From assembly GCF_000940805.1 (NCBI RefSeq), contig NZ_CP007142.1, positions 2,394,593 through 2,458,592 of the forward strand: DNA of 64,000 nt, given 5' to 3'. Positions 58,575 to 64,000 of the stretch are shown here, one piece after another. A program made the position numbers and the translations under genes. Under the pieces are notes generated by a model that was not told where the DNA came from, did not search any database, and saw only the letters and a program-made list of their open reading frames with translations. How positions within the stretch are numbered: position 1 is the stretch's first letter; each line of letters begins with the position of its first letter. The stretch comes from Gynuella sunshinyii YC6258 (GTDB lineage: Bacteria > Pseudomonadota > Gammaproteobacteria > Pseudomonadales > Natronospirillaceae).

Positions 58575-59437
58575 ATTTGCAATGTTCCCAGATACCATTG
58601 GGTAATGTATTCACCCCAGAATATATAAACCAGCGCAGCGCCACACAAATACGGCCCAAATGGTATGGGGATGTTTTTGTCACGACCTTTGATCAAAATA
58701 AGTCCAATACCTATAACAGACCCAACTGCTGCAGAAAGCAGAATAATCAGTGGCAGGGATTGCCAGCCGAACCAGGCGCCAAATGCGGCAAATAATTTGA
58801 AATCCCCATAACCCATGCCTTCTTTGCCTGTGGTCAACTTAAACAACCAATATACCAGCCAAAGAGACAAGTAACCGGCAATAGCCCCAATGACAGCCTC
58901 ATTAAGTGATGTAAATGTGCTACTGAGATTGGCAATGAGACCTAGCCAAAGTAGCGGGAGAACCAGGCTATCCGGTAATAATTGAGTATCAAAATCAATC
59001 ATCGTTAATGAAATCAACACCCAGACAAAAGCTAGTAAATAGACTGTCTGCATAGACCAGCCAAATTGCCAGGCAATCAGCGCGGATAAACCGGCAGTAA
59101 TCAGTTCAATGGTTGGATAACGAAGAGAAATACCGGTTTTGCAGGAAGCGCAGCGTCCTTTTAAAAACAGGTAACTGATAACCGGAATATTTTCCCAGGC
59201 ACGAATTTTGTGTCCGCACTTAGGACAGGTTGAGTCAGGCTTAATAAGGTTTATTTTGTCCAGTTTCGGAACCTTAAGTTCCAGAAACTCGCTGGCCTCA
59301 ATGGTCCAGCTGTTTTTCATCATGACCGGCAAGCGAAAAATGACGACGTTCAGAAAGCTACCGATTAATAGCCCGAAAATAAAAACGGTGACTGTTAAAG
59401 TCACCGTGGAGGTTTGGAATAGTTCAATAGCCTGCAT
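58571..59437 (-). CDS. pilD: Prepilin peptidase / N-methyltransferase PilD
   Basis: This inner-membrane aspartic protease cleaves and N-methylates type IV prepilins and type II secretion pseudopilins. The 288-residue protein has the N-terminal cytoplasmic zinc domain with two CxxC pairs (CPKCGHKI...CASCKTG) and about eight membrane segments. The catalytic Asp residues are in DFDTQLLPDSL and GYGDFKLFAA. Its start shares one base with the pilC stop (TAATG). Confidence 0.97.
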   Translation of the reverse strand: MQAIELFQTSTVTLTVTVFIFGLLIGSFLNVVIFRLPVMMKNSWTIEASEFLELKVPKLDKINLIKPDSTCPKCGHKIRAWENIPVISYLFLKGRCASCKTGISLRYPTIELITAGLSALIAWQFGWSMQTVYLLAFVWVLISLTMIDFDTQLLPDSLVLPLLWLGLIANLSSTFTSLNEAVIGAIAGYLSLWLVYWLFKLTTGKEGMGYGDFKLFAAFGAWFGWQSLPLIILLSAAVGSVIGIGLILIKGRDKNIPIPFGPYLCGAALVYIFWGEYITQWYLGTLQI

Positions 59438-60660
59438 TAAACAACGTTTCCGATCTGGAAAATAGGTAGATACATGGACACAACCAAGCCACCAACAACG
59501 ACTCCCAGAAAAGCCATAATCATTGGCTCCATCATACTGGTCAGACCATCTACCATGGTATCTACCTCTTCCTCATAAATAGCAGCAGCCTTCGCGAGCA
59601 TGTCATCCAACGCACCTGACTGTTCACCAATAGAAACCATTTGTACCAGCATTGGTGGAAAGACGTTCTCTGCACGCATCGAGCCTGCAAGCTCACCACC
59701 CGAAGAAACCTCATGTTTGACATTTTGGATTGCGGTCTCATAGACAATATTACCAGATGCCCCTGCGGCTGAATCCAGTGCATCTACTAGAGGTACACCA
59801 GCAGCAAATGTTGTCGATAGTGTTCTGGCATAACGAGCATAGGCAGATTGTTTAAATATTGGACCAAATACAGGTAACCGTAATAAAAACCTTTGAACTC
59901 CATGACGAAATTTTATTGATCGCTTCATGGCTGTAGAAAAAAGAAAAGTACTGACGATAATGACACCTAGCCCTATATACCAATTGCGCTGCATCCATTC
60001 CGACATGGAGACAACAACTTGAGTGGGAAGTGGTAACTCAGCGCCAAAACTATTAAACATTTCGGCAAAAACCGGTACAACTTTAAGAAGTAGAACTGCA
60101 GTGACAATCATGGCCACTACTATAACTGTAATGGGGTATTTGAGCGCACTTTTAACTTTACGTTTTATGGATTCACTTTTTTCTTTGTATATAGCGACAC
60201 GATCCAGCATGGTTTCGAGGGCACCGGCTTGCTCTCCAGACTCCACTAAGCTACAAAATAAATCATCAAAATATTTTGGATGTTTTCTCAGGGCGCTTCC
60301 AAATGTGCCACCAGCAGATACATCTGCTTTCATGGCCGTAACGAGTTCTGCCATGCTTTTGTTTGACAAACCTTCTGCAACAATATCAAACGCTTGTACC
60401 AGGGGTACGCCAGCTTTCATCATGGTTGCCATTTGGCGTGTAAATACCGCAATGTCTTCAGACTTAATGGACTTTTTTCCAGAGCCAAGAAAAGAAAGGC
60501 TTTGACTCTTTTTCACCATTTTCTTGACATTAATGCCCTGCTTTCTTAGTTGGGCCTTCGCTATTGCTGGATTGACTGCACTTAACTCGCCTTTGACAGA
60601 ACGACCAGAGCGGGAAATCCCTTCGTATTTATAAGTAAATGTTTTTGCTGCCGTTGCCAT
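59437..60660 (-). CDS. pilC: Type IV pilus inner-membrane platform protein PilC
   Basis: This 407-residue GspF-family protein has two repeated cytoplasmic helical domains (VFTRQMATMMKAGVPLVQAF and ARTLSTTFAAGVPLVDAL) separated and followed by membrane helices. The family seats the assembly ATPase and transmits motion to the growing pilus. It lies 14 bases after pilB. Confidence 0.97.
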   Translation of the reverse strand: MATAAKTFTYKYEGISRSGRSVKGELSAVNPAIAKAQLRKQGINVKKMVKKSQSLSFLGSGKKSIKSEDIAVFTRQMATMMKAGVPLVQAFDIVAEGLSNKSMAELVTAMKADVSAGGTFGSALRKHPKYFDDLFCSLVESGEQAGALETMLDRVAIYKEKSESIKRKVKSALKYPITVIVVAMIVTAVLLLKVVPVFAEMFNSFGAELPLPTQVVVSMSEWMQRNWYIGLGVIIVSTFLFSTAMKRSIKFRHGVQRFLLRLPVFGPIFKQSAYARYARTLSTTFAAGVPLVDALDSAAGASGNIVYETAIQNVKHEVSSGGELAGSMRAENVFPPMLVQMVSIGEQSGALDDMLAKAAAIYEEEVDTMVDGLTSMMEPMIMAFLGVVVGGLVVSMYLPIFQIGNVV

Positions 60661-60674
60661 AATCTATAACTCGA

Positions 60675-62372
60675 TCAGTTTTCCGATGTAACGCGGTTGA
60701 CTTCTTCAAGGCTGGTAACACCTTGACACACTTTTACCAATCCGGATTTACGCAGGTTGTTATAGCCTTCTTTTTTGAATTGTTCATTCAATTGAATTGA
60801 ATTACCTTCTTCCATAATAATTCTGGAAATTGCCGGGGTAATCTTAACGACTTCATAAATACCTACTCGCCCTTTATAACCTTTGTTGCATTGATTGCAA
60901 CCTACGGGGTGATAAATCTTGGCGCTTTTGAGCATTTCGTCACTGAAGCCTTCCTTTTTCAATGTTTCAACGGGAACATCTAAGGCTTGTTTACAGTGAC
61001 CACATAATCTGCGTGCGAGTCGTTGGGCGATAATCAAATTGACGGTCGTTGCCAGGTTAAATGACGGGACACCCATATTCAGCATACGAGTCAATGTTTC
61101 TGCCGCACTGTTGGTATGAAGGGTAGAGAGTACCATATGGCCCGTTTGAGCTGCTTTGATAGCGATAGACGCTGTTTCCAGGTCCCTGATTTCTCCAACC
61201 ATAATGACATCGGGGTCCTGCCTCAAAAATGATCTTAGTGCTGACGCAAAATCGAGCCCTACTCTATTATTGACGTTAACTTGGTTAATCCCTTCCAGGT
61301 TAATTTCAACAGGGTCCTCGGCTGTAGAAATATTAACACCTTCAGTGTTCAATATATTTAAACCAGTATACAGAGATACAGTTTTTCCGGATCCTGTCGG
61401 GCCAGTAACCAGTATCATTCCCTGAGGACGTTTGAGTGCCTCCAGGTACATTTCCTTTTGATCCGGCTCATAACCTAAAGCGTCAATTCCCATTTTAGCG
61501 CTACTGGAATCGAGAATTCGCAATACGATCTTTTCGCCAAACAGTGTGGGCAGTGTATTTACACGAAAGTCAATAGCTTTGGTCTTTGATATTTTGAGTT
61601 TTATACGTCCATCCTGGGGAACCCTGCGCTCAGAAATGTCCAGTTGAGACATTACTTTTAGTCGTGCGGCGATTTTAGGGCCAAGAGCAACGGGTGGGCG
61701 AGACATATCCTGTAACATTCCATCAATACGGAAGCGGACGCGATATGTTTTTTCGTAAGGTTCAAAGTGTAGGTCTGAAGCGCCTTTCTTAATCGCTGAG
61801 AGCAGCATTTGATTAATAAAGCGGACAACAGGAGCATCATCTGCACCACTATTTCCCTCATCTCCTTCATCCTTTTTAGTTTCTGCGACTTCTAAATTAT
61901 CCAAGGCTTCATCTTCTAGGCCTTCGAAGGCGTCGTTACCGTCATCGAGAAAGCTCTCAATCAAACGAGAAAGCTTGTCATCCTCAACCAGGATTGACTC
62001 TGTACTTAATCCTGTATGAAATTTTATTTCATCTAATCCGATTAAGTTGGTTGGATCTGATACGGCAACAAAGAGGCGATTCCCTCTTTTTATCAAAGGG
62101 AAAGCACGATGAGCGATTATTAATTTACTATCAACAAGTTCTTTATTAAGTAGCTCTTTGTCAAAAGCTTCCAGGTCGAATAAAGGAGTGCCAAATTCAG
62201 TTGCGCAAGTTTGGGCTATCTGTAGAGGAGTTGCCAGTTCTGAATCTATCAACTGAGTGACGAGTTGTACTTTATTTTTTTTGGCTAGTGAGGTTGCTTC
62301 AATAGCTGATTCTTCACTAATAATCTGATCTGCAACCAATCGTTTGGATAAGCCGTTTAGTAGTGCTGCCAT
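60675..62372 (-). CDS. pilB: Type IV pilus assembly ATPase PilB
   Basis: This hexameric ATPase powers pilus extension. The 565-residue protein has an N-terminal MshEN-type domain (residues ~1-150), which in PilB/MshE homologues can bind c-di-GMP, and an acidic linker. The ATPase core follows with Walker A GPTGSGKTVSLY, the Asp box, VGEIRDLETASIAIKAAQTGH, and the zinc tetracysteine CGHC...CNQC. FimX, also encoded here, is known to act through PilB in Pseudomonas. It is transcribed divergently from pilA. Confidence 0.97.
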   Translation of the reverse strand: MAALLNGLSKRLVADQIISEESAIEATSLAKKNKVQLVTQLIDSELATPLQIAQTCATEFGTPLFDLEAFDKELLNKELVDSKLIIAHRAFPLIKRGNRLFVAVSDPTNLIGLDEIKFHTGLSTESILVEDDKLSRLIESFLDDGNDAFEGLEDEALDNLEVAETKKDEGDEGNSGADDAPVVRFINQMLLSAIKKGASDLHFEPYEKTYRVRFRIDGMLQDMSRPPVALGPKIAARLKVMSQLDISERRVPQDGRIKLKISKTKAIDFRVNTLPTLFGEKIVLRILDSSSAKMGIDALGYEPDQKEMYLEALKRPQGMILVTGPTGSGKTVSLYTGLNILNTEGVNISTAEDPVEINLEGINQVNVNNRVGLDFASALRSFLRQDPDVIMVGEIRDLETASIAIKAAQTGHMVLSTLHTNSAAETLTRMLNMGVPSFNLATTVNLIIAQRLARRLCGHCKQALDVPVETLKKEGFSDEMLKSAKIYHPVGCNQCNKGYKGRVGIYEVVKITPAISRIIMEEGNSIQLNEQFKKEGYNNLRKSGLVKVCQGVTSLEEVNRVTSEN

Positions 62373-62556
62373 AAGTCGCTGTTGTAGCCCTTATTTTGAG
62401 TTCATGTGAGATTAGATTAGCTCTTAACGAAAGAGTAGGCCAGTGATTAGACCACTGATAGCCTTGATTGGCGATATTTGTCACATATTGACGCTTGGTG
62501 TAATGCAGGCGTTGCATCGTAAGGTGTTTATCCAGTGATTGCCTGGATTTTTGTTT

Positions 62557-62572
62557 TGGCATGCTTCCTGCT
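62557..62572 (+). promoter_or_regulatory. Sigma-54-type promoter of pilA
   Basis: TGGCATGCTTCCTGCT matches the -24/-12 consensus TGGCACG-N4-TTGCW with the invariant GG and GC in the right register. Transcription would begin near 62583, 44 bases before the pilA ATG. In Pseudomonas pilA is RpoN- and PilSR-dependent, so the same control is likely; no pilSR genes are in this window. Confidence 0.8.
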
Positions 62573-62626
62573 AATTTTTTATGGTCCTAGATATAGTTCT
62601 AGTTTATTTGATCAGAGGAATTAGAT

Positions 62627-63127
62627 ATGAAGCGTGTTCAATCAGGTTTTACATTAATTGAGTTGATGATTGTAGTAGCTATCATTGGTATTTTGGCTGC
62701 AGTTGCTTTGCCTGCGTATCAGGATTACACCAAGAAAGCAAAGATGTCTGAAATTACCTTGGCAGCGAGTTCGTGTAGAACAACTATTACCGAAAAGTAT
62801 CAGTCTGCTCCAACTGCACCAAGTGCTGGCAACTGGGGGTGCGAATCTGCAAGTCCAACGTCTAAATATGTAGCTTCGATATATACTGATGCTAATGGCA
62901 TTGTTCGTGTAGGAATTCAAGGATTTGGTGATACAGATCTTGATGGCCAGTATGTTTACCTTGTGCCTTATGCTAGCGGTGGTGCTATGACCTTCGCAAG
63001 TAATCGGGGTGAAACGGTATACGAATGGCGTTGTGGCGGAAGCAGTAATGAACTGTTGAAAGTTTTACCGGGTTCTTGTTCTTATGACTACAGCACTGCG
63101 CCAGGTGGTAGTTTTGCCGCCAATTAA
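62627..63127 (+). CDS. pilA: Type IVa major pilin PilA
   Basis: The precursor has 166 residues with a short type III leader MKRVQSG, cleaved before Phe8 ([20 protein letters not shown]), with Glu5 of the mature chain present. The globular domain has four cysteines: one pair in SSCRTT/WGCES, and a C-terminal pair RCGG...GSC likely forming the D-region loop. AGAGGA precedes the ATG. A strong terminator and a PglL-like ligase follow, suggesting the pilin may be O-glycosylated. Confidence 0.96.
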   Translation: MKRVQSGFTLIELMIVVAIIGILAAVALPAYQDYTKKAKMSEITLAASSCRTTITEKYQSAPTAPSAGNWGCESASPTSKYVASIYTDANGIVRVGIQGFGDTDLDGQYVYLVPYASGGAMTFASNRGETVYEWRCGGSSNELLKVLPGSCSYDYSTAPGGSFAAN

Positions 63128-63156
63128 TTGATGGTGGTGATATTTATATATTATAT

Positions 63157-63181
63157 AAAGGCGACATTTGTCGCCTTTTTT
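63157..63181 (+). terminator. Rho-independent terminator of pilA
   Basis: AAAGGCGACA and TGTCGCCTTT form a perfect 10-bp stem with a minimal loop, followed by further T residues, 30 bases past the pilA stop. It should uncouple pilA from the downstream gene. Confidence 0.85.
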
Positions 63182-63203
63182 GATTAGGTTTTTTCTCTTC
63201 GCA

Positions 63204-64000
63204 ATGAATAGCGCTCCTTTGTTATTACTTGTTTTGTCCTGGTTGGTTCCTGACCACTTTTTGCCTTGGGGTGCTTTTTATAATGATTTTTTGGCTTTTT
63301 TAGGGGTCGTTGTATTCATCGCATTGAAACCCAGAGTTCTTCTATTTACTTCCGGTCTCTCTTTTTTTTATATCGTAATTGTCAGCCTGTGGGTCATTCA
63401 GTTTTTTAACGGGGTCTATTTCTATAAATCCGATATAATTCTGGCCTTTATTTATGTAACTGGCGCTTATTTTGCTTATTTGGCCGGATTTTCTGGTAAG
63501 AATAATGAGCATATTGTTTTTATTTTTGCTTTGTTAGTATTATTGGGGGGAGGTGTTAGCTGTATTATTGGAATTATTCAGTGGCTCGATTTATCTTCTA
63601 TCTGGGTTTCTGGGCCAACGCTTTCAGGGCGTGCAGTAGGTAATTTGGGGCAACCAAACAATTATGCAACGTTAATGATTTGGTCCATAGTTACCTTATA
63701 TTATTTATTTGGCCGTGGTTATATTTCAGTTTTTCTATTTGTTTTTTTGTCGATTTTGTTTAATTGGGCGGTAGTCATTTCAGAGTCGAGAACTCCATTG
63801 CTTCAATATATTTGGATTCTTGGTTTTTTGTTTTATTACAGGAAACAGCAAAAGAGTCCATTTTCTAAAGTTGCTTTTTTACCCTTGCTGTCGTTTGTTT
63901 TTCTTTATCTCTCTTATCCATATATAAACCATGTGTTGTTGCTTGATGATGAAACCAAGTTAAAGTTGGTAGAAGGAAATTATCATGGGCGTATTAGCAT
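63204..64000 (+). CDS. PglL/Wzy-like O-oligosaccharyltransferase, pilin glycosylation ligase (3' partial)
   Basis: The frame opens at the ATG at 63204 and runs past the right edge (265 codons visible). The product is very hydrophobic with at least eight membrane segments and starts MNSAPLLLLVLSWLVPDHF. The segment GRAVGNLGQPNNYATLMIW and the following ESRTPLLQ are characteristic of PglL-type ligases, which move lipid-linked glycans onto pilins; O-antigen ligase WaaL is the related alternative. Its place right after pilA favours pilin as the target. The catalytic C-terminal region is not in the window. The gene is AT-richer than its neighbours. Confidence 0.85.
   Translation, partial: MNSAPLLLLVLSWLVPDHFLPWGAFYNDFLAFLGVVVFIALKPRVLLFTSGLSFFYIVIVSLWVIQFFNGVYFYKSDIILAFIYVTGAYFAYLAGFSGKNNEHIVFIFALLVLLGGGVSCIIGIIQWLDLSSIWVSGPTLSGRAVGNLGQPNNYATLMIWSIVTLYYLFGRGYISVFLFVFLSILFNWAVVISESRTPLLQYIWILGFLFYYRKQQKSPFSKVAFLPLLSFVFLYLSYPYINHVLLLDDETKLKLVEGNYHGRIS

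Noticed and set aside
1-64000. CRISPR arrays, tRNAs, rRNA, prophage or defence islands
   Set aside because: No regularly spaced repeats, tRNA-like T-arm/anticodon patterns, integrases, transposases or known defence genes were seen on either strand.

Overview
This 64 kb window is a stretch of gammaproteobacterial core chromosome. Codon use is even, base composition is moderate (roughly half GC by eye), and gene order resembles Pseudomonas/Oceanospirillales-type genomes. Examples of that order are aroQ-accB-accC-prmA-dusB-fis-purH-purD followed by a 7TM hybrid kinase, and dolP/diaA/yraN/lpoA/rsmI/rnpB leading into the mra/dcw cluster. FimX, COQ7, LpoA, DiaA and YacG also point to a gammaproteobacterium. 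I would not name a genus from this alone.

Layout. 1-4414: tail of a signalling protein, psd, proQ, and the EF-P set (efp, epmA, divergent epmB). 4586-9554: c-di-GMP and twitching-related genes (a large PilZ-like protein, a FimX-type degenerate GGDEF/EAL protein) facing a short Ppx/GppA phosphatase. 9623-13712: leftward run of a RetS/LadS-like hybrid kinase, coq7, a VOC protein and an NRDE protein. 13816-18079: purD, purH, fis, dusB. 18198-23101: a zinc-ribbon/DUF3426 membrane protein, prmA, accC, accB, aroQ. 23504-30350: DUF2333 protein, ppa, DJ-1 family protein, argC, guaC, aroA, tandem Usp. 30570-35491: dolP, diaA, yraN, lpoA, rsmI and the RNase P RNA. 35713-52467: the dcw cluster with its own promoter and MraZ box (mraZ, rsmH, ftsL, ftsI, murE, murF, mraY, murD, ftsW, murG, murC, ftsQ, ftsA, ftsZ, lpxC), mostly joined by 4-base overlaps and lacking murB and ddlB. 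52497-58574: M23 peptidase, an IS/MITE-like inverted repeat, secA, argJ, yacG, coaE. 58571-64000: pilD, pilC, pilB, divergent pilA behind a sigma-54-type promoter, and the start of a PglL-like pilin glycosylation ligase.

How it fits together. Two themes recur. One is envelope growth: LpoA, the dcw cluster, LpxC, the M23 peptidase, the PglL-like ligase, Psd and AccBC. The other is type IV pilus surface behaviour: FimX, the PilZ-like protein, PilA and PilBCD, with a RetS-like kinase as a possible higher-level regulator. The rest is housekeeping for purine, arginine, shikimate, CoA and fatty acid synthesis, ribosome modification and stress.

I found no CRISPR array, tRNA, rRNA, prophage, complete insertion sequence or defence island. 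The least ordinary signals are small: an operator-like inverted repeat flanking the -10 of the hybrid kinase, a terminal-inverted-repeat element just upstream of secA, an FNR/Anr-like palindrome upstream of the Usp gene, a four-repeat MraZ box on the mra promoter, and the poorly described PilZ-like partner of FimX.
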